Assembly: GCA_038093975.1 (NCBI GenBank) | Contig: JBBPTG010000365.1 | Span: 1-19,841, forward strand | DNA length: 19,841 nt | Origin: Chalciporus piperatus | Taxonomy: Eukaryota; Basidiomycota; Agaricomycetes; Boletales; Boletaceae | Direction: 5' to 3' | Part shown: piece by piece, positions 1-9,046 of the stretch | Layout: each line of letters begins with the position of its first letter | How positions within the stretch are numbered: the first letter of the stretch is position 1 | Position numbers and translations under genes: made by a program | The notes under the pieces: model-generated | Database searches by the model: none | What the model saw: only the letters and a program-made list of their open reading frames with translations | Told to the model about the DNA's origin: nothing

Positions 1-1
1 T

Positions 2-235
2 GGCGACAATCAGGGATCGATATTTTTATCACAAAATCCCGTCAACCAGAAAAAGCATAGACATATACGTATTGCTTATCACACAATTCGTGATGCAATC
101 GAGGAAAAGCACGTTGAACTTTTCTACATCGAAGGAAATGAAAACCCTGCAGATATCTTTACAAAGAATCTGGGTTATATCAAATTCGAGAAGTTCCGTT
201 CACTCCTTGGTCTAGTGATACATCGCGCCGATTAG
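2..235 (+). CDS. Ty1/copia polyprotein, C-terminal end of RNase H (partial)
   Basis: This is the last 77 codons of a Pol polyprotein that begins outside the window; the frame is open from base 2 to the TAG at 233-235. In Ty1/copia elements this end of the RNase H domain degrades the RNA strand of the RNA/DNA hybrid during reverse transcription. Landmarks read directly are DNQGSIFLSQNP near the start, HIRIAYHTIRDAI around residues 22-34, NPADIFTKNL around 50-59 and the closing FEKFRSLLGL. These follow the usual copia order of Asp-Asn-Gln, His-Ile..Tyr-His-x-Ile-Arg and Ala-Asp-x-Phe-Thr-Lys. No stop or frameshift interrupts the visible part. Whether the rest of the element is intact cannot be judged. 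Confidence 0.93.
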   Translation, partial: GDNQGSIFLSQNPVNQKKHRHIRIAYHTIRDAIEEKHVELFYIEGNENPADIFTKNLGYIKFEKFRSLLGLVIHRAD

Positions 236-301
236 TTTGTGCGCATGAATATACATTCTTACTATGCTCGCATATACTAGCGTACACTAAGCATGGGGGA
301 G

Positions 302-338
302 TGTTGAACGTATTACGCTCATAGTGTATAGTTCAACA
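302..338 (+). repeat. LTR-like terminus, only 37 bp, with perfect 8-bp inverted ends
   Basis: The segment begins TGTTGAAC (302-309) directly after the purine tract and ends GTTCAACA (331-338), a perfect 8-bp inverted repeat with the canonical TG...CA ends of an LTR. Copia LTRs are normally over 100 bp because they hold promoter and polyadenylation signals. At 37 bp this may be an internally deleted LTR, or the true right end may lie further on and this match be accidental. The five bases after it (ggcac) are the candidate target-site duplication. Confidence 0.5.
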
Positions 339-640
339 GGCACCACTCGAGCCGAAAGCTCGTCCACATTCTGGTGCGCCGCATTTGAAGTTTCTGGTAT
401 CGTGATTCATCAAAGTCAAGTAAAGGATTACTGAGAAAATAATAAAGCAGAGAGCGAGTGGCCTGACACGCATGCTGGCGCCAAGCTCTGCCTGCGGGCT
501 GCAGAGGGAGAATTCACTATGAAATTGGGGGATAGAGGGTTGTCCATGTCGGATATCCCTGTGACCCCCACAGCATTGCAAGAGTAGGCTAATGCGAGTC
601 GGACCGACCGAGCCTTGGGACTGCGAGCATCGGATCAAGG
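339..640. other. Intergenic stretch, nothing recognised
   Basis: These 302 bases between the copia end and the first candidate coding region show no protein or RNA feature I can support. A 101-codon minus-strand frame exists here but resembles no family and has no splice or composition support. Confidence 0.5.
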
Positions 641-1363
641 GTGCCTCCGAATATGATAGCGCTTCCCAATAGAGTTATCACAGCCTATCGCAGCCCTTCA
701 GACAGCGATCAGTCCATTCTTCCAGTCTCCATATTGTTGGAATCTCTAACCCTAATTTGCGAGTATGGTGATATCACTCAGGCTGAGGCCCTGAGGGTAA
801 GCATGCATGAAAGGGGAACAAAAAAGCGCACAAGTTCTCTGAGTCGGAGACACCCCACAACTGAGACCATGTCCACAGATTCCAGTACCGAGTCCAAGTG
901 GTTCGTTGACGAGGACGCTGAACCCCCTACAGGCGTCACCAGCCTCCAGGAAGTTCAAGAGTCCAGCGACGAGGAACCGTTGATCTTCCGACGTTTCACA
1001 TCCCGTCACAGCTCACGGTCATCATCCTTCAATGACAGTGCCGCAGAAATTATTCTAGGACTCTTCCAACTGGACCAGGTTGATCAGCGTTTCGCAGACG
1101 AGGAAGACCCTGCTGTACGAGAGCGTTTCATCTATGCCGAGGCACAAAATCCAGAGTCCTGGGTTAGCAAGAGGCTTGCAAGATCAGACTTATGGGCCGA
1201 CTCCGAGTCGGAAGATGACACTCAGGCTGAGAAGGTAGGTCACGAAACTCAATGGATATTTGTGGACTACTTACCTCCTTATCAGCAGGATGATTCTGAG
1301 TCAATGAAACAAAGTGCTGGAAAGCGGAAGCGATCACCCATAGGAGATTTGGAAGTGGTGTGA
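641..1363 (+). CDS. Hypothetical Ser/Asp/Glu-rich protein
   Basis: The family is not recognised. One frame stays open for 240 codons to a TGA at 1361-1363. The product is polar and acidic, with serine-rich stretches around residues 85-140 and a basic GKRKRSP motif near the C-terminus that looks like a nuclear localisation signal. The first in-frame ATG is at 641, but the ATG at 869 (residue 77; purine at -3) is a reasonable alternative because composition becomes more uniformly coding-like from there. A segment at 1236-1286 has GT...AG ends, is 51 nt long and keeps the frame, so it could be an intron or coding. I cannot tell whether this is a whole gene or one exon of a longer gene reaching to 3123. 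Confidence 0.35.
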   Translation: MPPNMIALPNRVITAYRSPSDSDQSILPVSILLESLTLICEYGDITQAEALRVSMHERGTKKRTSSLSRRHPTTETMSTDSSTESKWFVDEDAEPPTGVTSLQEVQESSDEEPLIFRRFTSRHSSRSSSFNDSAAEIILGLFQLDQVDQRFADEEDPAVRERFIYAEAQNPESWVSKRLARSDLWADSESEDDTQAEKVGHETQWIFVDYLPPYQQDDSESMKQSAGKRKRSPIGDLEVV

Positions 1364-2341
1364 ATGTCAGAAATATCGTATGAGGGTGACTTCTGATATC
1401 TGACAGAGAACTTCTGTCGAGCCTCAAAGCAAATGGTTGAATACTCAGGGAGGAAGCAACTAGATATCACTTGTGCTCCGTCACGTCTCACAGTTCTACA
1501 CAAAAATTATCACTCGTATCACAATTGGCACACAGGATAGTTTCTAGGCCAGACTCAGAGATGTAGTGATGTAGGAGTATTTTCAATACCGAACCACGAA
1601 GTTGACATATGCCAGTTCCACACACTTGACTCATCATCATTCTGGCGAGAGGTACCTTGATCAGCACCGTGACTCTCCTCGATATGTCCTCCCGGAACTT
1701 TTACCGGGCTTCGGAGTAGCGATATCAACGTCCGAACAGAGCGAACAGATGAGCTCATGGTTAGGGTACCGTTGGCCTCCATGGTCTTGAAGGTCCACTT
1801 CTGGTATCGCTGCATTCGTTCAGTCACCCTGCATGACTGACACTAACCAAAGAAGGGAGAGTGTCTCGCGTGTGAGACAGTCAGCGCCAAACACGACTCA
1901 GAACTGGAGTCCATCGTTCCAGTTTCCCGAGTACAACACGGTCAGCTCTGAGAACACATCGCGGACGAGCACATCACCACCGATTCCTTCTATCGAACTC
2001 TCGAACAGTCAAACCACCACCATGACGGCGAAGCTCCTCGAGTTCCAGGGTCATCAGTAACAAATATTCAGACTCGGCGGAGAAGGAACTACCTGAAATG
2101 TACCCAGGCATATGCTCAAGTGTAAGTTTCCAGTGACTTGAACCTTCTGACCCTGCTGGAGCCTGGATGATACTGTAAAGGCAAAGACTCGGAGAGAACT
2201 CAAATGATCAGGGAAGGCGGCGACTAATTACTACGACACTTACCATAACCTACCACTTGATATCAGAGATTCGATGATCCCAAAGAAGATCGGCAGGATG
2301 ATCCGTCCTACGAATCATAGGAAAAACTTGAATATCCTCGA
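1364..2341 (+). other. Region with exon-like fragments, no settled gene model
   Basis: Several short plus-strand frames occur here: 1602-1790, 1833-2060, and an exon-like piece around 2073-2120 that reads TRRRRNYLKCTQAYAQV and ends at a good donor (GTAAGT at about 2121). They are Ser/Thr/Pro/Gln-rich like the flanking frames, so they may be exons of one gene spanning 641-3123 or remnants of one. No chain of splice sites could be joined with confidence, and no domain is recognised. Confidence 0.3.
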
Positions 2342-2668
2342 GTGTCAAGTATCCCCCTTCATCGCAACACTCACAGACACAAGACCGACATATCTTTGAT
2401 GCCTCCCGTTGATACTTATGGCTCAGAGTGCAACAGTTCATCGCCCCCGGATTCTGAGACTGTGTCTGAAGGATCCTATGACGAATGGGGTCAAGCTCGG
2501 TGGGGAGGTGTTGGTCAAGGAGCACCTCTTGATGAAAACGGTCGATATATCTACAGCCAGATAGGCATGCCCGTCGTTTCTACTCCGCATTGTTCGCCAA
2601 GTCCCACTCCGAGTCGCCTTGGTGATATAGAGGCTTTCGAGACGAACTTGCCGGTATTTGAATCATGA
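2342..2668 (+). CDS. Hypothetical low-complexity coding segment
   Basis: The family is not recognised. The frame is open for 108 codons to the TGA at 2666-2668 and is rich in Ser, Pro and Gly, with a more ordered middle (DEWGQARWGG, LDENGRYIYSQ). The composition resembles the neighbouring frames at 641-1363 and 2745-3123, which suggests one multi-exon gene, but no confident splice joins were found. The ATG assumed at the 5' end may be internal to a longer exon. Confidence 0.25.
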   Translation: MSSIPLHRNTHRHKTDISLMPPVDTYGSECNSSSPPDSETVSEGSYDEWGQARWGGVGQGAPLDENGRYIYSQIGMPVVSTPHCSPSPTPSRLGDIEAFETNLPVFES

Positions 2669-2744
2669 CTTCTGGCCTTTTGTGTGTGGGACTCAACGAC
2701 CACAATGCTAGGAATCCCATCGTCAACTTGAAGCTGACCATGCC

Positions 2745-3123
2745 ATGATGGCTCCGACCTTGAAGAGGAAGAGGTCAGATGACTCTGCACCACCTCAGGT
2801 ACCTGCTAAGTCTGCAATTGTCGAGAAAGAGGCTAAATATGAGACAGACTCCCCGCCGTCACTTCGCGACCTCACTGAACAACACATCGCCGAGTCAGGT
2901 GAATTCTGTCCCATTCACAGTACCGCATGCCCCCAAGCGCCGTAGGTTGAAAGCTCCATTCAGCTTGGGTGGTGAATTACAAGTTTCTCGCCTCGAGAGC
3001 TCAGTGGAAGGAGAGATTAAAGCATTGCGATGTGACTTGACCGCTCTGATGGTCAAGCAGATAGAACTGCTGTCTGAACTAGTAGCGGTCACCCGTGGCG
3101 GACTCGGAGATGGCAGGAACTGA
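2745..3123 (+). CDS. Hypothetical nuclear protein with a C-terminal helix, intron uncertain
   Basis: The family is not recognised. The frame begins MMAPTLKRKRSDD, a basic nuclear-localisation-like N-terminus. The C-terminal part lies one frame over and ends at the TGA 3121-3123; it contains a second basic cluster (PKRRRLK) and a leucine-rich, probably helical stretch (LESSVEGEIKAL, QIELLSELVAVT). An intron of length 1 mod 3 must join the two. Three candidates fit: 2799-2847 (49 nt), 2899-2953 (55 nt) and 2899-2920 (22 nt). The first has a normal length but replaces the well-formed PSLRDLTEQH stretch by another frame. The second has a normal length but removes PKRRRLK. The third keeps both but is too short for an ordinary intron. 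Confidence 0.4.
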
Positions 3124-3607
3124 TATAACGTAGCGTAATTGTACAGTGAATCGGAACCAGGTGTATTCTACTATCGAACAACGGATAACTTGAAGCAGGA
3201 GCTGGGAGGGGCGATCTGATGTGCAATTAATGGTATGGTGCAGCCGGGCCAGAGGCGCCAAGGTTTTGCCAACCTTGGTACCTGCAGGAGACTACGGCCG
3301 AGCGGTCCGAGTTGGTGAACCGTTTCTGTCAACAGAGCTTAGATTTTCGTAACTGTTTATTGGTGGAGGCAACCTCCCTGGAAGTTTATGGCCTCAAACC
3401 CATTTAGTAGACTCGAGGAGCGGCGATCAGAGGTGAGGTGGGTCCTGAAGTATTCCCCTTCGAGATTGTTCTTTTCTCTTGCTGTTGCACACCAGATCTG
3501 GAAGTAAAATGAGCTGATCAGTTAGAGCTCACCGCTTCGGATCATCAGGTATGGAACGCTTATAGTTCCTTTGGCTTGAGCGTGATTGACACCGAGGAAT
3601 CCCACCA
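3124..3607. other. Intergenic, contains a small perfect hairpin
   Basis: No gene is seen in this 484-base stretch. At 3258-3278 there is a perfect 8-bp inverted repeat, CCAAGGTT / AACCTTGG, around a 5-base loop. A string resembling a tRNA A box (ggccgagcgg, near 3296) follows, but no matching B box is present. Confidence 0.4.
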
Positions 3608-5130
3608 ATGCCACCAACTCGTACTGAACCTCAGGCTGCCTTGGAGCGGCGTCTCGCCACCCTCGAGGAAGAGAACGCTCTGCTGATAATCAAATTAACA
3701 AAGAAACATGCGTTAGTTGTTCTCGGTGCCCCCCTTGAAATATCTCACATTAAACGCTCACAGGGTGCGTTCCAATGTTCGCGAGGGGCGCGCGATCAGA
3801 CGGCTCGTGTGCCTTACCGAACCTGTTACCGACTTAATCGCTGAGTCTGACCGCCGTGCCATGCTGGCGGAGGGTAACTCGGACGATGCGTATGATCTTG
3901 TAGATTCTACAGACGAGTAAGTGCAAAGTGACCATTCCAGATCTCACTGGAATTCACTAATACATACATTCAGGGAAAATCGTGTCTTTCGCTCCTACAA
4001 GAAACTTCTAGAGTGGTGCACGCCAGTCAGGGGGCTTATGCAAGGCGCCACGGATTCATATTCACTTACCGCGGCCTGTCAAGAAGTGAGTCTCCCTTAA
4101 ACTGTTATTTCCCGGTTCTTACTTCATCCGCTCCAGTTGAAGTTGGGTGCGGACAACGCCCGTGGTGATGATGCGAATGCTTTGAAGCATCGTGTTGCTA
4201 TATGGCTTAATCAACAGCAACCACCTGCCGAACCTCCCATCATCCCTCACAGCAACACTAAGGCCGACCGGGGCTTCAACAATGACGCCACTGGCAGATT
4301 GTTGTGCCCGGTAGAGTATAACTGGTTCGATCCGATGTAAGTTTATTTCATATTCTCCGGGCTCGATGTTTTAAAAAAAAATTCACCGTAGTGTTCGCCA
4401 TGCCATTAAACATTACCATTCCCTCTACCCGGTCACTGCATACTCGTGGCCCGCTTTCCTATACAGGAACGGTCAGTTCGACCAGACTAACCCCTCACAT
4501 CATGATGGTCTATTCAAGAGTTCAATCTTAGTGAGAGTATGCTGAATACGCCACCTACTCATTATTGCATCGCTTAACTTACCCTTCCTATTCATAGGCC
4601 TTCAGATGTATCTTTACTTCTCCGACTTCTGCTCTGGAAAGCCCTGAGACACAGCATGACGACCCAGATGACCATCATTTCAATAATCGGACTGGTCGCA
4701 AACCCCGGTGCAACGTGGCGGAACTGTTGAAGATGAGGGTGGTTCAGCCCCGTGCTATCGCGTACGTCGCTGCCCAAGTGAGAATGTGTTGACTCGTACA
4801 GTGTGTCGGCGACAACTAACGGTTGATGTATAGCTTCGTTTCGCATTGTCCAGCGTCAGCACCTGGAACGTCAGGGATGATGTATTCGACTACCAGGTCT
4901 TCTACGACAATATTGTTGACTGGTTTGAGCTCCCTCCCACACCAGCGAGAGCCCAAGAAATCGAGCTTCTTCTTCTCTGGTGGAATCTGTAAGCTCATCA
5001 ATGGAGTTGAATTTCGCCAATTTACACACCCATCAGGATTATATTTGGTCGTCGACGGACCCATGCTCTCCAGCCGCAAGAAATTAACAATCTATCTGTC
5101 GCGATGTCAATGGGACTCTCCGTGGCGTAG
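3608..5130 (+). CDS. DUF6698-type basidiomycete protein, eight exons
   Basis: This resembles DUF6698, a basidiomycete family of unknown function. Exons are 3608-3711, 3764-3916, 3974-4085, 4137-4336, 4392-4530, 4598-4777, 4834-4988 and 5037-5130. The frame is preserved at every junction and gives 378 residues. Introns are 48-67 nt with GTRAGN or GTTAGT donors; those at 3917, 4531 and 4778 have clear CTAAT/CTTAAC/CTAAC branch sites. The protein starts with a short coiled coil (LEEENALLIIKL). The domain follows with LKLGADNARGDD, GRLLCPVEYNWFDP, GLFKSSIL, PRAIAYVAAQLRFALSSV, FYDNIVDWFE and a closing LLLLWWNLIIFGR, recalling the family's usual order. No catalytic motif is apparent, so no function is assigned. 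The start ATG lies in good context (caccaATGcc). The last intron is less certain: unspliced, a TAA at 4990-4992 would end the protein at 348 residues. Confidence 0.85.
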
Positions 5131-6026
5131 AGCCAGAATAATTTCTGCCAAATTTGATCGTGTCACTAACAACTCGGCGGGAGGAAAGCATTTTGTGTAC
5201 GATTCAGCGCATGGAGGCGCACACATACCATACTGTACTAGTCCCCATATGTTTGTCGATAAAATGAATCACAACGACGCAGCATATTTCCGAGAACCTA
5301 AGAAAGAACCACCACGCAGCCGAAGCTCGCAGGTCGAAATGGATACCGAAAAATACAACGACATCGAAATAATGATAACATTTTGACATGTTTCGAACCA
5401 CCATCCTCACGAAAAAACTTGAGCATCCAGGGAGACGAGTGGGTGCTGGCTAATACACTGAATTTTTAGATACTCATTCACTCCTCATGTAGTATTCAAG
5501 TGGGTTTGAATCAGCCACATGTCAGATATACGGTGCGCAACGAAAGCCATCACGAAATAAATTGGGACTGGTGAGAACAATGTCGAGAATGGACCATAGG
5601 CAGTCGTGACTTAACACTGTGGCAAGTAAGGTCAAACAGCGAAAAATTTGGGCTTTGACTCACACATTCGTTTGAAAGGAAACCTGCACCAAGCTACACG
5701 GGAATTTAGAATCTTCGGCATTGCCAAAGCATGTCCGTGATGGTGTTAGTAATGTCAAGTTAATGGGAGTGGGAATAGCAATGATATTCTTTGTCCATAG
5801 CCGGACTTGTCATTGAAATGAGCAACTCAAAGGAAACGGTCAGTCAATTGGTCAAGGGGGATAGCAATCTAAAGTGGTGTATCTGGGTTATAAAATGACA
5901 TGCAATCTTCTATCAGATTCCGTTCTTTGTTCGGATGACAATGCGACTATAAAGTCAAATAAAAGAATTTGTGTTTCAGTGATGGCATCACAGGGTTTGA
6001 GACCGATCCTTTTGAAGGAACCCCAA
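5131..6026. other. Intergenic, no gene seen
   Basis: About 900 bases between the DUF6698-type gene and the F-box copy A leader. Short frames on both strands have no recognisable content or splice support. The part near 6000 is shared in degraded form with the region upstream of F-box copy B and belongs to the duplicated unit. Confidence 0.5.
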
Positions 6027-6042
6027 CCCCCCGAGAGGGGGG
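6027..6042 (+). promoter_or_regulatory. GC hairpin with GAGA loop in the leader of F-box copy A
   Basis: Six C (6027-6032), GAGA (6033-6036) and six G (6037-6042) form a perfect 6-bp stem with a GNRA-type tetraloop, 64 bases before the copy A start codon. Copy B has a related element at the corresponding place. If transcribed it would be a stable 5' leader hairpin; a role in translation is only inference. Confidence 0.4.
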
Positions 6043-6106
6043 TCTACTCAATCGGCCACTCATCAATCGGCATCATCCAGACAAAGTTACAATACAGCTC
6101 TTCGCA

Positions 6107-7835
6107 ATGGATACGCGCAACCCGCTACTATTCCCGGATCTATTCCAAAACATATTAGACCATCTCTCAGAATTCCAACCACGTATTCCCACCAGCTTGT
6201 TTGGTTATTATGACGGATGCCTGGTGGTTGAGGATGGACGAGCAGCGCTACTGGCATTGGCTCAGACTTGTCGCAGCTTCTCTGAACCTCCTCTCGACCG
6301 CTTGTGGCGCGAACTCGGGTCGCTCAAACCACTAATTCGGTGTTATGGAGGAGACCCGTACCTAATACTATATAATGTAAGATATGGTGATAAGACACTG
6401 GTAAACACATTTTTTCTTCTACTTATCGGTATCCTCTCATCACACTGGCAGACCCCACCAACCACTGGTGAACTGAACATCATTCGTCGATACTCCCAAC
6501 GGATCAGGACACTCTATACCATCTATACTGCTTTTACGATACATAGGCTTGCAATCCTCCTCTTTCTTCCCCAACCTCACCTGTCTCGTCTATAATGAGA
6601 CCTGTCCCCGCCATTTCGGTGTTCGCACTGTCCCCATGGCCACACTCGCTTCCCTTCTCACTCCTAAAATCACCTCTCTGGAAATCGTCTTTGCTAAAAG
6701 GGTCGACGGAGTACAGGCATTCCTCCGGGACTTGCATCAAATCTGTCCGAATCTCAGAACGTTCACATTCGAAGCAAGACCCGATAGAGGGAGGCGCAAT
6801 AATCCCCTACAAATCCTACACCAGATCCCCGACGTCTCTCGTTTCAAGAACCTCCAGCACGTTTCCCTGCAAGCCTTCATTGATCATATCACCTTCGAAA
6901 ATCTCTCCCTCTTTTCCCTGCCCAGAGGAATCTGCGCAGCAGTTCACCGCAATTGATCGACACCGCTTGAAACCTCATTGGGACCCGCTGACATTCCATT
7001 TCAGCATGCTAAGCATGTTGAGCTGCGGGTCTGGGATCTCGACTTTGTCACCAAATTGCTACGACCTTCGCGCCAGGCGTTCGAGTACATTGATGTTTCC
7101 ATCGACGGGGATCGGCCCGCTGCTTCCAGCGTAGATGCGTTCTTCAAAGCACTGGCGTCTTCTGGACATGCTGATTCACTGCAGACAATCCAACTCACAT
7201 ACTCTCGGAACCGTCAATTCACACCTGGCCATCTATCGTCTGACCTCCCCTCTCTTCTCACATCCTTCCGTCGCCTGGAGACACTCGTGATCGATCTGGG
7301 TAATTTCTCCATCGACGACGAGCAGTTAGCGACTCTGGGTTGTCTTCGGTCTCTCCGGGTCTTGAAGCTCACTTGCTGGGCGGCGTTGTGGCCGTTGGCT
7401 AAGCATCCCACTCTGCATGGAGTTCTGTCATTGGCTGCATCTTGCCAGAAGCTTCAAAAGCTCACCCTGTGTGTCGATGCTAGGGAGGTTCCAGATGACG
7501 GGGATCCCACAATCCGCAACACTACTCTCACAGATCTAACGTTTATGGACTCCCCGATCGATGATTCAGGAACGCGCGTGGCACGCTTTATCCTTAAACA
7601 TCTTCCGTCGGTGAAGAGCGTCTACAACATTTGCTCTGTGAAGGAATCACCTTGGTGCAATTGGGATGGGTGGCATGCTGCCAGCTCCAAAGTCTATTGG
7701 ATGATGAAGGATGATGAGGATGATGAGGATGATTGGGAGGATGTGGATGATGATGATGATGATGTGGACGATGATGATGATGATGTGGATGATGTAGATG
7801 ACCCAGATGACTCAGAGGATCATACTTCTGAGTAA
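6107..7835 (+). pseudogene. F-box/leucine-rich protein, copy A (frameshift and nonsense)
   Basis: This is an F-box-like protein of the type that normally docks to Skp1 in SCF ubiquitin ligases and binds substrate through leucine-rich repeats. The start ATG at 6107 is shared by all three copies (MDTRNPLLFPDL). The F-box covers roughly residues 5-80 and includes ALLALAQTCRSFSEP and LDRLWREL; leucine-rich segments follow (ITSLEIVFAKR, LETLVIDLGN, LRSLRVLKLTCW). Against copy B there is an 11-nt deletion at about 6518-6529 that shifts the frame, leading to a stop at 6593-6595. The second frame then meets a TGA at 6954-6956, after which it stays open to 7835. The end is an acidic tail of Asp/Glu runs. 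No intron that would remove both lesions is evident, because the same positions are coding in copy B. Confidence 0.85.
7698..7812 (+). repeat. GAT-rich microsatellite encoding the acidic tail of copy A
   Basis: Repeated GAT, GAG and GAC triplets with interspersed GTG code for long Asp/Glu runs in the final frame of F-box copy A. Copy B has only a short remnant at the same place (about 14413-14438), so the repeat expanded in A or contracted in B. Confidence 0.85.
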
Positions 7836-8200
7836 CGTATACTAATCCTACACTGATCATCTTGTTCTGTCACACACTCCGTTCCCTCGGGAAATCTCAG
7901 ACTCGGAAATTAGGTTACCCATCTGCGCTGAACTTGAAAGACGACTTGTTCAATTTTTCATTCATTGCTCGTTCTCCCATGGGTTCCTCTTCGATTCGAT
8001 TTTCAGCATCAAGGCAATGGATCTCTTGCGCTTTGCTTGCTGGAGCGCGAGCCCCTTCTTGATGCATACGCAGTGGCACGGTCGAGCTATCGCGCTTGAC
8101 GTCAGGGATCGCTACGCCCCCTTCCCTTCTGTGTTCATTGATCATCATCCACGAGACGCGCGCCCGTGGAATCTATCCCTTCCGACCTGCTGAGCCAGCC
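7836..8200. other. Intergenic, nothing recognised
   Basis: This is the spacer between the end of F-box copy A and a weak hypothetical gene. The overlapping minus-strand frames here show no family features. Confidence 0.45.
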
Positions 8201-8703
8201 ATGCCAGATGTCGATGAGATCTTGTGGCCAGACTGGACCACGTCAGACGGCGTGTTCGACTCTGCCTCAGGTGTGGCTCTTTCAAGCATGACTCTCCCTC
8301 GGGTTTCCAAGTTCAAGCGCGACTTGCCGCGGGCCCGGGCCAAGCGCGCTGCCCAAGAATCGGCAGGGTTACAAGACAGGCTGGCACAGTCACAATCATC
8401 GGCACACGTACACCGTGACCTGCAATTACCGTATACGACGGCACTTTGTCTGGCGCCCCCAAGGCTGGTGAACGTGAACTGAAACTGAAACTGAGCGCAA
8501 ACGTGATCGACGAGATCCTTGCAGTGACACATGCCATGCCGTCGTGGAAGGCATGCCAGATGGAGGGTACGAGCTGGAGGGGTACGGCAGAGGAAAACGT
8601 GAAGAAATATGTGTCTACTTTCGGCGTTGAAGACATGCCAGTGAGCCTGGAATCCGAACCTTTGCCTGAAGTCGTATCATGTATCGATAATACTGCCTTG
8701 TGA
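8201..8703 (+). CDS. Hypothetical small protein, probably two exons
   Basis: The family is not recognised. An ATG in good context (cagccATGcc) at 8201 opens a frame reading MPDVDEILWPDW followed by a basic helical-looking stretch (KFKRDLPRARAKRAA). A 56-nt segment at 8408-8463 with GT...AG ends joins it in frame to a second open stretch (ERELKLKLSANVIDEIL) ending at the TGA 8701-8703. The product would be 148 residues. The donor (GTACAC) is weak and the second exon overlaps an opposing minus-strand frame at 8615-8851 with a hydrophobic N-terminus, so the model is tentative. It lies tail to tail with rpn7, 343 bases away. Confidence 0.35.
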
Positions 8704-9046
8704 ATGTACTATGCGTCCACGATGAGTGAGCTGTGATCGAACCATCAAGAGGGATGTCGATATGCTTGTAGCGTTGCTTGCTGAGACCCTTTCTCCAGTC
8801 GCCCGATATCCAGAACATCCAGCTAGCAACCGATAGGAGAATACTAAGCAAGATCAGCGTCCGATAATTAGGCTCGCAATGTGCTCATGGCGGCGTATCA
8901 AGTATAGGTGGTCGGATTCCCACCCAGAGCGAGACTGAAACTCCCAACCGCATAGCATACACTATTACAGTGCAGGCCACCTGCGTAACAAGGTATGCGA
9001 CAGCATCGTGCTGGAACTGACAATGCGATAGAGCGAGCGTGATCCG
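8704..9046. other. Intergenic / 3' flank of rpn7
   Basis: No gene is supported here. A minus-strand frame (8615-8851) begins with a hydrophobic stretch (MLSILLSVASWMFWI) that could be a membrane anchor. Its first codons follow a possible acceptor (gctgatcttgcttag), but I found no convincing upstream exon. Confidence 0.4.

Larger units (their letters stand above)
1..338 (+). mobile_element. 3' end of a Ty1/copia LTR retrotransposon
   Basis: The polyprotein end (2-235) is followed by a 66-bp non-coding spacer, a purine tract (catggggga, 293-301) of the kind that primes plus-strand synthesis, and a TG...CA segment starting exactly after it at 302. The 5' LTR, gag and most of pol lie outside the window, so intactness and target-site duplication cannot be tested. 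Confidence 0.85.

Noticed and set aside
3285..3420. tRNA-like A box (ggccgagcgg) near 3296, suggesting a Leu/Ser tRNA or tRNA-derived SINE
   Set aside because: No B box (GGTTCRANTCC type) follows at a suitable distance, and no acceptor-stem pairing or cloverleaf could be built.
4322..4336. B-box-like string ggttcgatcc
   Set aside because: It lies inside a well-supported exon of the DUF6698-type gene (NWFDP), lacks one base of the consensus and has no A box upstream.
6376..6549. Intron (gtaaga ... catag) that might rescue the frameshift in F-box copy A
   Set aside because: The corresponding sequence is coding in copy B and conserved at protein level in both copies (LVN.F.L, LSSHWQ), so removing it would delete conserved residues.
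7594..7860. Histidine/proline-rich minus-strand frame
   Set aside because: It is the reverse reading of the GAT microsatellite in F-box copy A, a composition artefact.
8615..8851. Minus-strand frame with hydrophobic N-terminus, possible small membrane protein
   Set aside because: No start exon or full splice model was found, and it overlaps the competing plus-strand hypothetical gene. It was left as a note rather than called.
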